64,000 nt of DNA from JAKFWF01 sp963732635 (GTDB lineage: Bacteria; Pseudomonadota; Alphaproteobacteria; Rhizobiales; Hyphomicrobiaceae): NCBI GenBank assembly GCA_963732635.1, contig CAVTAL010000035.1, forward strand, positions 682,001-746,000, given 5' to 3'. The translations under genes were made by a program, and so were the position numbers. Shown one piece after another: positions 35,349-43,405 of this stretch; the first letter of the stretch is position 1; each line of letters opens with the position of its first letter. Under the pieces are notes generated by a model, which had not been told where the DNA came from, did no database searches, and was given only the letters and a program-made list of their open reading frames with translations.

Positions 35349-35650
35349 TCAGCAAGGACAATGGCGCGTGACTCAAGTCCGTCGAGCAGCGCCTCGGCAA
35401 CCGTGATGACGTGATCGTTGCCCGGCGAAATCATGAGCTGACCGGGCGAACGCCGTCGTGGGCATTCACAATAGCATCCATCAACTTGTCTCAGATGCCT
35501 GCTTTCTGCGAGCGATTGAAGCGGTTGTAGACAGTCGTGTAGGGGCCGTAGCGTTCCGGCAAGTCGCACCACGGCGATCCAGTGCGCAGAATGTCAATCA
35601 TTCTGTTGAGGATTTGCAAATTGCTCCGCAGCTTCGGCCCGCGTGAATAT
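35349..35650 (-). pseudogene. IS5-family transposase remnant
   Basis: The minus-strand sequence RMIDILRTGSPWCDLPERYG followed by PYTTVYNRFNRSQKAGI, a stop, then MDAIVNAHDGVRPVSS and (after a shift) LDGLESRAIVLADT, is the N-terminal helix-turn-helix region and a middle piece of an IS5-family (IS427-like) transposase. An internal stop and frame changes make it nonfunctional; the C-terminus is missing at the IS1595-type end. Confidence 0.7.
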
Positions 35651-35839
35651 CCACCTGCTTGCTTATTCGCGCCGACGCATTTTTCCACCACCCAAACCAT
35701 TTCGGCGATGCCCGAGGCAAACTCTCCGACGCTTTCGCCCCCGCCGAATGTGGACTGATGCACCGGCTCAAGCCAACAAGGCTGGCGCAAGGTTGCGCGC
35801 GCTCTCTGCGTAGTTGTCGGTCATCAAATTCAAGCTAAC

Positions 35840-36472
35840 ATGCGTGTTGCGGAGGGAGCGTTGGATACAGAAATCTTCGTATTCGCCGTTGGGAGCATAG
35901 CAAGCTTCTGGCCATTATATTGGGGCCTAAGCAAGCTGAAATCAATGAGCGTGTCGCGGTCCACGGCGACCATCGCGAACACTATATCATCGAGCGCGAA
36001 GGTTGCTTTTTTAAATCTGCTACGTGAGGAGACTGCTAAGCGTGCGAGCGCGGCATTGCGCGACGCACTCACTGAAGCAAGATCCTCAATGCCCGCCACA
36101 GACCGTGCAATTGTGCTTCGATCATCCACAAGAGAGAGCCTCGATGAAGCCGTTGAATTGGTGCGACACCTGTTTTCAGATGCAATTCAGTCGAGCTACC
36201 GCGCCGTCGCTATAGAAATATGCGGGGCAAACCGACTCACCCTAAAAAAAGTAGCGCAAGACGTTGACACCATCATAGTGGCCCTCGATCGCTCGCTGGA
36301 GCCTGGGCATTCTCACACCAAAACCAAGCCGGCAATCAAACAGCAGCCAGCTTTTGCATGGCCAGCGATACTGCAGGCCTTCCGGTCGAAGAAGAAAGGT
36401 GAAAGGTCAAACGATGACGAAATTCGAACTGCGGCCCATCTCGGGTACAAAGGAGGCCAAAGCCCAGCATGA
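35840..36472 (+). CDS. Hypothetical protein
   Basis: A 210-residue frame. The N-terminus has one hydrophobic stretch (EIFVFAVGSIASFWPLYWGL), the centre is helical (LLREETAKRASAALRDALTE; ESLDEAVELVRHLF), and the tail is basic. I do not recognise the family. It is followed by, and overlaps by 59 bp, a PilZ gene in another frame. Base composition matches the flagellar genes rather than the IS debris, which favours a real gene. Start uncertain. Confidence 0.45.
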   Translation: MRVAEGALDTEIFVFAVGSIASFWPLYWGLSKLKSMSVSRSTATIANTISSSAKVAFLNLLREETAKRASAALRDALTEARSSMPATDRAIVLRSSTRESLDEAVELVRHLFSDAIQSSYRAVAIEICGANRLTLKKVAQDVDTIIVALDRSLEPGHSHTKTKPAIKQQPAFAWPAILQAFRSKKKGERSNDDEIRTAAHLGYKGGQSPA

Positions 36473-36830
36473 TGTCGTTTCAAAACAGGCAACGAACTTG
36501 ACGGAACGTCGATCGGCACCAAGGTTGGAAAACGGCTTCAATGCTGCATGTGAGCAGCAGTCTGTGAGTTACAACGTGGAAATCGTGGATCTTTCCAGAT
36601 ATGGTGCACGGATCCGCATCCGGCAAGGCCTAATGCCAATGGCAAATGCCGCCGTTGCCCTGTGTTTTATGGATGGAGAATCGAGCAAAGCGTCGGTCGT
36701 TTGGACAAAAGGAACGGAGTGTGGCTTGCAGTTCTTGGAGCCACTCAGCGACCTGGACGGGAAACGACATTTCGACGAGATGGGTGCTGATTTTTTTCAC
36801 GCTATTCTTAATTTACAAGTAGAGAAGTAG
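36414..36830 (+). CDS. PilZ-domain protein (c-di-GMP receptor)
   Basis: 138 residues, essentially one PilZ domain. The c-di-GMP motifs are both present: RxxxR in ERRSAPRLENG and DxSxxG in EIVDLSRYGARIRI, followed by the barrel strand KASVVWTKGTECGLQFLEPL. The start at 36414 was chosen because GAAAGG lies just upstream and the domain begins soon after. It lies near a GGDEF-EAL gene, a second PilZ gene and a flagellar cluster. The 3' end touches an ISL3 remnant 6 bp after the stop. Confidence 0.88.
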   Translation: MTKFELRPISGTKEAKAQHDVVSKQATNLTERRSAPRLENGFNAACEQQSVSYNVEIVDLSRYGARIRIRQGLMPMANAAVALCFMDGESSKASVVWTKGTECGLQFLEPLSDLDGKRHFDEMGADFFHAILNLQVEK

Positions 36831-36836
36831 ATTTTT

Positions 36837-37291
36837 GGTTCCCCGCTATTTCACGTGGGTAGTTTGAGGTCGAGTTTGCCTGCGATGAGGTAGGTGATGG
36901 CCTTGAGGGTGCGGGTGGAGCGGTAGCCTCGCGCCTTTGCCTTGGCGGCCTGGACGAGGCTGTTGATGCCCTCGATGAGGCCGTTGGCGATGCGGCTGTC
37001 GAACCAGCGCAGGATGCCGTCTCGGTGCCGGTCGATGGTGAGGGCCACCCGCTTCATGGGCTCGAGACGGGAACGTCTCGCCCAGGAGTACCAGCGGTCG
37101 AGGAAGAGGGCTGCCCATTCGGGTGAGCGCTCTTGGTAGATTTCCTGGAACGCGAGACGCAAGTGATAGGCGCGTGCTGTCTTCAGGTTCGTCCGTGCGA
37201 GCGATCCAAGCTGTGCTGACTGGTCGGCGGACAGGTTGCGCTCGTTCTTGAGCCAGAGATAGCGGCTGCGTTTCAACTCGGGCCTGCTTTT
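36837..37291 (-). pseudogene. ISL3-family transposase, C-terminal fragment (copy 2)
   Basis: Starts with the same terminus GGTTCCCCGCTATTTCAC and reads nearly identically to copy 1 (33605-34060), encoding RPELKRSRYLWLKNERNLSA through AGKLDLKLPT. Only a few bases differ, so the copies are recent. Identity stops at 37291, inside the catalytic domain. About 150 C-terminal residues remain. Confidence 0.9.
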
Positions 37292-37572
37292 GAGCCCGAA
37301 GACGGCGCACCGCTTACATTGCGTCGCGCGATGGCCAGCAAGAATACCCAACTTCGACCGGGTCGCATCTTAAAATCTTCTTTACACATGAGGCGTAGTG
37401 TAGGTGTGAGACAGTTACGCCTTTGCACAAGGCGCCTTGGCATGACGCCACCGTGTCTCGCCGGCCTAGCCGGCATGTTCCCTCCCTCTTCTCGCATGCA
37501 AACTTTCAAATCTTTCGCGCCGCGCGCAAACCGCTCGGCATTCGCCATATGTTCAGTTCGAGGTGCCCGCCC

Positions 37573-38436
37573 ATGCAGCCAGCTCACAGCCATGACACCG
37601 ACGTTGCAATTGACCGCAGCCACCTCGCACAAGGCGACGCGAGCGAAGACATTCGGCCGCTATTGGCCGGCTTGCTGGAAGAACTTCTGAATTCTGCATT
37701 GCTCACGGCGGCGACGGCGAGCATTGCAAACTGGATATTGGTAAAAAGCGACAGCTCGAGCCGCAAGAGCTTGTCTAGCTATATTCCGCCGCCGCCCCTT
37801 TTCTTTCAGCAATCCCTGCTGAAACTTTGCGTCCACATCGATACGTTTCCGCTTTCTAGTCAGCTTCGGGAATACTATGACCGCTTGGAATTCCTGCGTA
37901 ACATAACCCTGCGGTTTGCGGAACATTGCGAAGCCTCGGGCGTCGACGAGCCAATCGGCATCGAAGTCCTCGCATGTGCTTGGCAGGAGCTGGCCGGAGG
38001 GTGCCGCACCGCCATCTCGGAACTTGGTGAACAGTTGACCGATATCCCGGCGATGCGAAACAACGAACGGTATTTCAAGGTCCTGGAAGTGCTTTCGGAG
38101 ATTGAAATCGGGTATCACCCCTGCGTCAGCTCAGATGGAATGGTTACGGTACCATTCTGGGCGGAACGTCGTGCTCTAAAGCGCAAACAATTGAATTTGC
38201 AAGCCTACATCGTCGTCGGCGATAGTATCGAGAAAGTCGCTGTGCTGAACGCGAGTGAAATGGGTATCGGCGTCATGGGTTTGGTCAATGCCCATGTGAA
38301 CACTTTGGTCCATCTGCTCGTCCGGCCCGGCTTGAGCATTAGTGGTAAGGTCGTTTGGGTAAAAGACGACAGAGCCGGCATCATCCTGGAGCAACCCTTG
38401 CCGGCAACATCCAGTCTGTTCGCATTGATCCACTGA
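37573..38436 (+). CDS. PilZ-domain protein with helical N-terminal region
   Basis: 287 residues. A helical N-terminal region (about 1-190; LLAGLLEELLNSALLTAATA, CAWQELAGGCRTAISELGE) precedes a C-terminal PilZ domain. That domain has RxxxR (ERRALKRKQLN), NxSxxG (LNASEMGIGVMG) and the strand SGKVVWVKDDRAGIILEQPL. The start at 37573 is preceded by GAGG at a good distance. The N-terminal family is not recognised. A candidate c-di-GMP effector for the flagellar system. The upstream 280 bp hold no gene. Confidence 0.82.
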   Translation: MQPAHSHDTDVAIDRSHLAQGDASEDIRPLLAGLLEELLNSALLTAATASIANWILVKSDSSSRKSLSSYIPPPPLFFQQSLLKLCVHIDTFPLSSQLREYYDRLEFLRNITLRFAEHCEASGVDEPIGIEVLACAWQELAGGCRTAISELGEQLTDIPAMRNNERYFKVLEVLSEIEIGYHPCVSSDGMVTVPFWAERRALKRKQLNLQAYIVVGDSIEKVAVLNASEMGIGVMGLVNAHVNTLVHLLVRPGLSISGKVVWVKDDRAGIILEQPLPATSSLFALIH

Positions 38437-39046
38437 GCATATGGAGCAATGTGTTGGTGCAGGTGAATACCGCTCCAAATAGCCGACGCGCTGAGTGCCT
38501 CCCGACATGCCACGCGCGGTTGCCAGCCTTCGTGAAAACCACTCCCTTCTGACGAAGGCTGGCCTGATGCCACTATAGGCGCCGGAGACAAGTTCGGCAG
38601 AGTGCGCATTCCGGCGATGACGACCATGCTGTCCGGTGCATGGCGACCACTTGATCCGGTCGATGACGACCAGGGCGGCACACGAGCTTGATGGCGCCGT
38701 TGGATGCAGTTTTTTGATCTCAGTGTTCGTGGTTTCGTTCAAGCTTCAAGTGGCGCCCGTGCGTCATGCGGGACGCATGCCTCCGGCATGACGCGGAGTG
38801 ACCGCCACGAGTGAGACGCAGCGCCACGTACGGGCGGGCGGCGAGGGGCGGTGTTCATTTTTTTGCTCCCTTTGCCGGCTTCGCGAGTGTTGTTGCTGGG
38901 CTGGCGTCCGTGTCCGTCACGGTGGTCTTCGTTTTGGTCGCCTTGGGATCGCGCATCGATGGTCCGTCGAGCGCGAGGCGATATGCGCAGGCCGACTTCG
39001 GCGAGGCGTTGGTGGTCCATTCGGCCTAGACGTAAGTTGGACTTCC
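38437..39046. other. Gene-free stretch with IS debris
   Basis: No intact gene. At 38629-38684 lies a segment repeated in inverted orientation at 41441-41497 (ATCGACCGGAT, AAGTGG, CCGG-CAGCATGG). At about 38970-39020 the frame RRYAQADFGEALVV resembles an IS21 IstA piece. The remainder shows nothing recognisable. Confidence 0.5.
38629..38684 (-). repeat. Repeat shared with 41441-41497 (inverted)
   Basis: On the minus strand it reads CCCTGGTCGTCATCGACCGG, then ATCAAGTGGTCGCCATGCAC, then CGGACAGCATGG. The plus strand at 41441-41497 carries the same words with a few substitutions. The source element is not recognised. The second copy abuts the inversion breakpoint. Confidence 0.6.
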
Positions 39047-39390
39047 CCGCACGAAACTCGCGGCGGCGACCTGCGGCACCATCCGGCTGAGGCTGCTCAG
39101 GATCGGCGCTCTCGTCACCATCAGTGTCAGGCGTGTGAAGCTCGCGTTCGCTTCCACCTGTCCCGACCGCGGGATCTTCATGCTGGCCGCGCGACGATTA
39201 TGAACGCAGGCGCGCTGTGCCGCGACCGAACCCGAACGTCAACTACAGAGGAACATCGACGCCGCTGCCCACGTTGGCCGACCGGCGCCGCCAGCCGCGC
39301 GTGGCCGCATCACCACCAAAATCGATGGCCCCACGTCGGTCGTCAAATTGCCATCACATAATCGCGGTGGGAGAGAGCCGGGCTAAGGAT
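39047..39390 (+). mobile_element. IS1380-family right-end remnant
   Basis: Closely matches 61120-61445 of the full IS1380 element: the transposase end (AAATCGTIRL-like, then TCPDRGIFMLAARRL before a stop near 39200) and the trailing region. It finishes in GGTGGGAGAGAGCCGGGCTA, the counterpart of the IS1380 right repeat. The left part of the element is gone. Confidence 0.72.
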
Positions 39391-39819
39391 ACTCCTTGGG
39401 AACGCCCGCCACACAAGCGCAAGTGTGCAGCGGGCGCAGGAGTGAAAGCGCCGTATGTGGGATGTTAGCGCTAACACAATCGGAAGTAGCTTGCTTAGCT
39501 TGCGCAGGGCTCGCCTAAGACGCACCTACTGTGCGCTGTGGAGCCTGTGATGTAGCGATGACTTGGCTATATCGCGCTCATGCCTGCCTGGCTACTTCCG
39601 GCGCAATTTAGCGATATGATTGTGGTGACGGGAGGCTCCGAAGACAGACCAAAGCAAAGACAATCTTTGGCGTGATTGGATTGCGGCGATTATTCAGTAG
39701 ATTTCCGAAGTAGCCATCACTGCGACTCCGCCGCTTACGCGCACTTCGCAATCAGGGTTGTCAGGCCCGAGCCAGCTTCCTCATGCAAGGTGCGAAGCAT
39801 TTGCTGCGATGGAGCTTGA
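39391..39819. other. Gene-free stretch with a 14-bp perfect palindrome
   Basis: No reading frame with family character. It contains the palindrome at 39463-39476 and presumably the promoter of the ATP-grasp-like gene that starts at 39820. Confidence 0.5.
39463..39476. promoter_or_regulatory. LacI-type operator-like palindrome
   Basis: TGTTAGCGCTAACA is a perfect 14-bp palindrome with a central CG, the pattern typical of LacI/GalR-family operators. No LacI-family gene is seen in the window, and the site is 344 bp before the next start codon. Confidence 0.45.
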
Positions 39820-41034
39820 ATGACCACGAATCTTATCGGTATGGCCGCGATCGTGCGTGCGGCGTACGAGCGGCGCGACCTGACCGGCTTATTGGCGGCG
39901 CTCAAGCAGCGAGCCTTGACAGATCCCCTTGATACTCCCGCCTTTCTCGATCTTTCCACCGTACTCGAAGTCTGCGGTCAACACGAAAAGTCAATAGAGT
40001 TGCAAGGCATTGCCCTTTCACATCAGCGCCTCTTCCAGACAATCAACGGCAGTGGCGGTGGCTTGTGCGTTCTGCTCATCAAGACCGCCGGCAACTTGAT
40101 GGCAAACACGCCTGTGGAGTTCCTTCTCGAGAGTAGCGACACGCGTCTCCTCTCCCTCTACGTCGACGCAGAGCTCGATAGCTTCCCGTCGCTGCCCGAG
40201 CACGATGTGGCGATCTTGGCGATCGGTGAGTTGCAGGCCAACTCCCCCGTGCTCGAACTGCTTGAGAGATGGCAGGCCCTATGGCCTAAGCCGATCCTAA
40301 ACAATGCACCACAGCGCATCGAGAAGTTTGCTCGCGAGCGACTGGCTGCGGAGTTTGTTGGTAGTCGTCATGTCATGGTTCCTGAGACGTTCTCAGTCGA
40401 ATTGGCCATGCTTCGTGAGCTTGCAATCGGACGCCGCACCCTAAATGAAACTTTGCCGGGCGTTGTCTTCCCCATCATTGCGAGGCCGTTCGGGGCGCAT
40501 GCCGGGCACGGAACACAGAAGATCGAAGGGACTGAGCAGATATCGGACTATCTGCGGCACAATGTGGCGGTTCGCTTCACCATAACGCCCTTCATCGATT
40601 ATGCCAGTTCGGATGGATATTACCGCAAGCAGCGTATTGTCTTCATCGATGGTCGGCCTTTCGCAAGTCACATGGCGGTATCGGAACATTGGATGGTGCA
40701 CTACCTCAACGCCAAGATGGAGTCGTGCGCCACTCGGCGGGAGCAGGAAGCGGTTTGGATGGAGCACTTTGACAGCGACTTCGCTGCGCGCCACACGCTA
40801 GCATTCGGCGAGATCATAGAACGGATTGGCCTCGACTATTTCGGTATTGACTGTGGTGAGCTCACAGATGGACGGCTCATACTGTTCGAGGCAGACAATG
40901 CCATGATCGTGCACGCAATGGATCCGCCGGACTTGTTTCCGTACAAAATGCCGGCCATGCGCAAGCTGTTTGATGCATTTGAGGGGGCACTTCAACGCCA
41001 TGCGACCCGTGGAACGACCGCTCATAATTCGTGA
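39820..41034 (+). CDS. ATP-grasp-like protein with helical N-terminal repeat
   Basis: 404 residues. The N-terminal 60 residues look like a TPR-type helix pair (AYERRDLTGLLAALKQRA; AFLDLSTVLEVCGQHEKSIE). The rest resembles RimK/glutathione-synthetase-like ATP-grasp proteins: a domain with PILNNAPQRIEKFARERLA, the substrate-binding segment GVVFPIIARPFGAHAGHGTQ, RKQRIVFIDGRPFASHMAVS, and a metal-binding end YFGIDCGELTDGRLILFEAD followed by NAM. It may ligate an amino acid or peptide; the substrate is unknown. It sits inside the segment bounded by the split IS. Confidence 0.65.
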   Translation: MTTNLIGMAAIVRAAYERRDLTGLLAALKQRALTDPLDTPAFLDLSTVLEVCGQHEKSIELQGIALSHQRLFQTINGSGGGLCVLLIKTAGNLMANTPVEFLLESSDTRLLSLYVDAELDSFPSLPEHDVAILAIGELQANSPVLELLERWQALWPKPILNNAPQRIEKFARERLAAEFVGSRHVMVPETFSVELAMLRELAIGRRTLNETLPGVVFPIIARPFGAHAGHGTQKIEGTEQISDYLRHNVAVRFTITPFIDYASSDGYYRKQRIVFIDGRPFASHMAVSEHWMVHYLNAKMESCATRREQEAVWMEHFDSDFAARHTLAFGEIIERIGLDYFGIDCGELTDGRLILFEADNAMIVHAMDPPDLFPYKMPAMRKLFDAFEGALQRHATRGTTAHNS

Positions 41035-41440
41035 CCCTCCGGTTTCGTTCAGCGACTTTACGATCGCGCCCCAGGCGCGATATAACGCCGTCGTCATGAC
41101 CTCAGTCGGTTTGGCTTGCGTTCTGGCTCAAGCTGCGGCGATGCGCCGGGGCCTGCGGTTGGCATCATCGCCCAATCCGTCGAGCGTTTACCGGCTCATG
41201 CAACGGCGCTGGACGCACCATTCATCGTTCTGCTTGTGAACCGAAGCCGTGCTCATGACCTCGGCAGATCACTCAGCTCGCCGCTACGGTCATGAGCAGC
41301 GACAAACCGCAGCAGTTGGAGGGGGGGATGTTTGGACGACGCCCGCGTTGCAAGAGGAACCTGACACTACTGCTTGCGTTCGGGTCCGAGCCATATGTAC
41401 GGCCTATTGGCGCGGTGCGTGACCGCTGGTCCTGATGTGC
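41035..41440. other. Gene-free stretch
   Basis: About 400 bases with no recognised gene, RNA or repeat. The frames that cross it have no family character. Confidence 0.4.
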
Positions 41441-41497
41441 TCCGCGCTGGTCGTCATCGACCGGATTAAGTGGTGGTCATTCACCGGACAGCATGGT
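41441..41497 (+). repeat. Repeat shared with 38629-38684 (inverted)
   Basis: Plus-strand CGCGCTGGTCGTCATCGACC, then GGATTAAGTGG and ACCGGACAGCATGG. It ends within 10 bases of the inversion breakpoint at 41506, so it may once have been part of the sequence next to the other breakpoint. Confidence 0.55.
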
Positions 41498-41505
41498 TGT
41501 CATCT

Positions 41506-42059
41506 GATCCCTTCGCCGATTTCAAGATGAAGGTCTCGTCGGCCTCCACAATACCAGCGGCGGCGGTGGCCTTGGCATTCTTCGGGGCGGCGAGGAAACG
41601 CTGTCGCCAGCGGAACGAGGTCTCCAGATGCACGCCGACACACAGTGCCGCCTTCCTGAGGCTCACCCCGTCGACGAGCGCACGGGCATATTCCAGCCAC
41701 TTCTCCCGCTTGCGCAAGTGCGCCATCGGCGTGCCGGTCAACGCGTTGAAGGTGCGACCGCAGCCATTGCACTTGTGGCATTTCAGCGCCGTCGCAGCAA
41801 CCCACTTGCCGAAGGCTTCCGATCCGCAATGTCTGCACGCCGGTGCCTTGGCGAACTCAGTTTCGATCACAGCGACAACGTCGTCGGCTGAACGCCCGAC
41901 CTTGAGCGTCGCCGTCACCGCGTTGCGCTGTACCGGCGTCAATGCGTCCAGAGCCGTCAGCAAAGTATTGAAATCCTTCGTCTTCATTGTCCCCCCCCCC
42001 CCCCCCCGCGTTTCAAATCACGCAGAGGTCATGAGCCTACATTGAGTCCGAACAGAGCC
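41506..42059 (-). mobile_element. N-terminal half of a split IS1595-family element
   Basis: On the minus strand the element begins GGCTCTGTTCGGACTCAATG at 42059, preceded by the 8-bp flank GCTACATC (plus-strand GATGTAGC, 42060-42067). The transposase start is at 41987 (MKTKDFNTLLTALDAL) and includes a zinc ribbon (CRHCGSEAFGKW; CHKCNGCGRTFNALTGTPMA), a helix-turn-helix (VSLRKAALCVGVHLETSFRW) and the first catalytic Asp in GIVEADETFILKSAKG. Family sequence stops at GGGATC (41511-41506), exactly where the C-terminal half at 29993 begins. Confidence 0.88.
41991..42007 (-). repeat. 17-base G/C homopolymer at the transposase ribosome site
   Basis: A run of 17 C on the plus strand (17 G on the transposase strand) ends three bases before the ATG of the IS1595-family transposase half. 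It occupies the ribosome-binding position. Confidence 0.85.
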
Positions 42060-42109
42060 GATGTAGCGGCTTAGACTGCCACAGCTTGTCCGATGAGGGT
42101 AAGCGCTGC

Positions 42110-42190
42110 CGCGCACCCACGTTGACGGTTCAAGTGGGGATCTTGGTGTAGGCCCAGGGCATGAGATCGTGGATCTTGGACGCGGATTAG
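42110..42190 (-). pseudogene. IS66 transposase 3'-end remnant
   Basis: The minus strand encodes SKIHDLMPWAYTKIP before a stop near 42125 and closely matches the 3' end of the larger IS66 remnant at 54614-54665 (AGGCCCAGGGCATGAG versus ATGCCCAGGGCATGAG). The rest of the gene is absent. Confidence 0.7.
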
Positions 42191-42486
42191 GCGGCGTGTT
42201 CGGAGAGCTTCGGCGCGACATCTCCCCGCAGCATCGATAACTGGCACAGCGTTTGGTACGCAGCCCGACAGCTGGTTTCCGCATGACCTCAGTCCGCGTC
42301 AACAGCAGTGTACTGAAAATGTTCCTTCAAATACTATAAAGTATGTTCTTCAAGCTAGATTGAATAGATTAATAGTGCCATTGTCGTTACTAACAATATT
42401 AACTGTTTAATAAGGATTTATTCGGAGTCCGGGCTCATGTACTACCGATCTGGTGACTAGTGAACTTGATTTCGTGGGGCAAGCTA

Positions 42487-43179
42487 ATGATTATCATAGT
42501 CGATGACCGTTCGATCGTGACTGAGGCGTACAGTTCGTCGTTTGGTCGAGAGGGTGTGCCGGCAACTGGTTTTAGCTCAGGCGAGTTTGAGGGCTGGGTA
42601 GGCGGAGCTGCTGATGAGGATGTCGGTGCGATTAATGCGTTTTTGATCGGCGAGTGCTCTCACTCTGAGGGTGTGGCAGCAATAATCAAGCGCAGATCTG
42701 CTGCAGCAGTAATTGCTATGAGGGATCAAAAGACATTATTGGGAACTCTCGAAATGTTTGCGGAGGGGGTCGATGATGTGGTTACGAAGCCCTGTCACGT
42801 CCGGGAGATTTTAGCTCGGATAGAAGCTATATCACGGCGCATGCGCGCTGACCGCGAGAGACATTCCGAGGTTGTGGACATTAAGATATTTCGTGACGGG
42901 CGGGACTTGTTGGTGCGGGGTGAGCCACTGGCACTTCCGCGACGAGAATTGCACATTCTTGAATATCTCGTATACAATCAGTCAAGGCGTGTGACTAAAA
43001 CGCAAATTTTCAATACAGTATATGGTTTGTTTAATCAGGGCATTGATGAGAACGTAATTGAGAGCCACATCAGCAAGCTGCGAAAGCGTTTGAAGCAAAG
43101 GCTTTCCTATGATCCAATTGATTCGAAGCGACATCTAGGCTATCGCCTGGTTGGTCGCGATGGGTCTTCCGATTTTTGA
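42487..43179 (+). CDS. ftcR: Flagellar response regulator, FtcR/LafR type
   Basis: 230 residues: an N-terminal receiver-like domain and a C-terminal OmpR-type winged helix (LALPRRELHILEYLVYNQSR; GIDENVIESHISKLRKRLKQ). The N-terminus MIIIVDDRSIVTEAYSSSFG and the immediate upstream position relative to flgE match FtcR of Brucella and LafR of Bradyrhizobium, class IB activators of flagellar genes. The receiver is atypical: the usual phospho-acceptor Asp strand reads AINAFLIGECSH, without a clear Asp, so control may not depend on phosphorylation. The start at 42487 is chosen from the fold; an upstream in-frame ATG at 42460 is possible. Base composition is lower in G+C than the core half. Confidence 0.85.
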   Translation: MIIIVDDRSIVTEAYSSSFGREGVPATGFSSGEFEGWVGGAADEDVGAINAFLIGECSHSEGVAAIIKRRSAAAVIAMRDQKTLLGTLEMFAEGVDDVVTKPCHVREILARIEAISRRMRADRERHSEVVDIKIFRDGRDLLVRGEPLALPRRELHILEYLVYNQSRRVTKTQIFNTVYGLFNQGIDENVIESHISKLRKRLKQRLSYDPIDSKRHLGYRLVGRDGSSDF

Positions 43180-43341
43180 GTGTCGACTTGATCGAGGAAA
43201 AATAATCAAATTTTGGTCTTACGATTGCGGGTCCGCAGTTACGCATCGCCAATGTGATGGCGTATTGGTGTTGAAGCGAGGCTGGTGCGCATGTGTTTAC
43301 GCCAAGCCATTTGGCTCGCCGACAGCTTGACGCAAGGTGAA

Positions 43342-43377
43342 TAACGCTAATCAGTGAGAGCTCATCCAATAGCGTTA
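43342..43377. promoter_or_regulatory. Inverted repeat upstream of flgE
   Basis: TAACGCTA (43342-43349) and TAGCGTTA (43370-43377) are perfect complements with a 20-base spacer, ending 28 bp before the flgE start. They could be half-sites for the adjacent FtcR-type activator or an mRNA stem. No other dyad is obvious in the 226-bp gap. Confidence 0.45.
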
Positions 43378-43405
43378 AGTCGATTGCGGCAAAAAGGGGA
43401 AGAAC

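Noticed and set aside
38205..38742. Minus-strand frames of about 160-190 codons opposite the second PilZ gene
   Set aside because: The plus strand encodes a PilZ domain with both binding motifs; the minus-strand frames have no family pattern.
41991..42007. Long C run considered as a G-quadruplex or a sequencing adaptor
   Set aside because: A single unbroken run can be either, and nothing in the window separates these. I keep it only as a homopolymer at a ribosome site.
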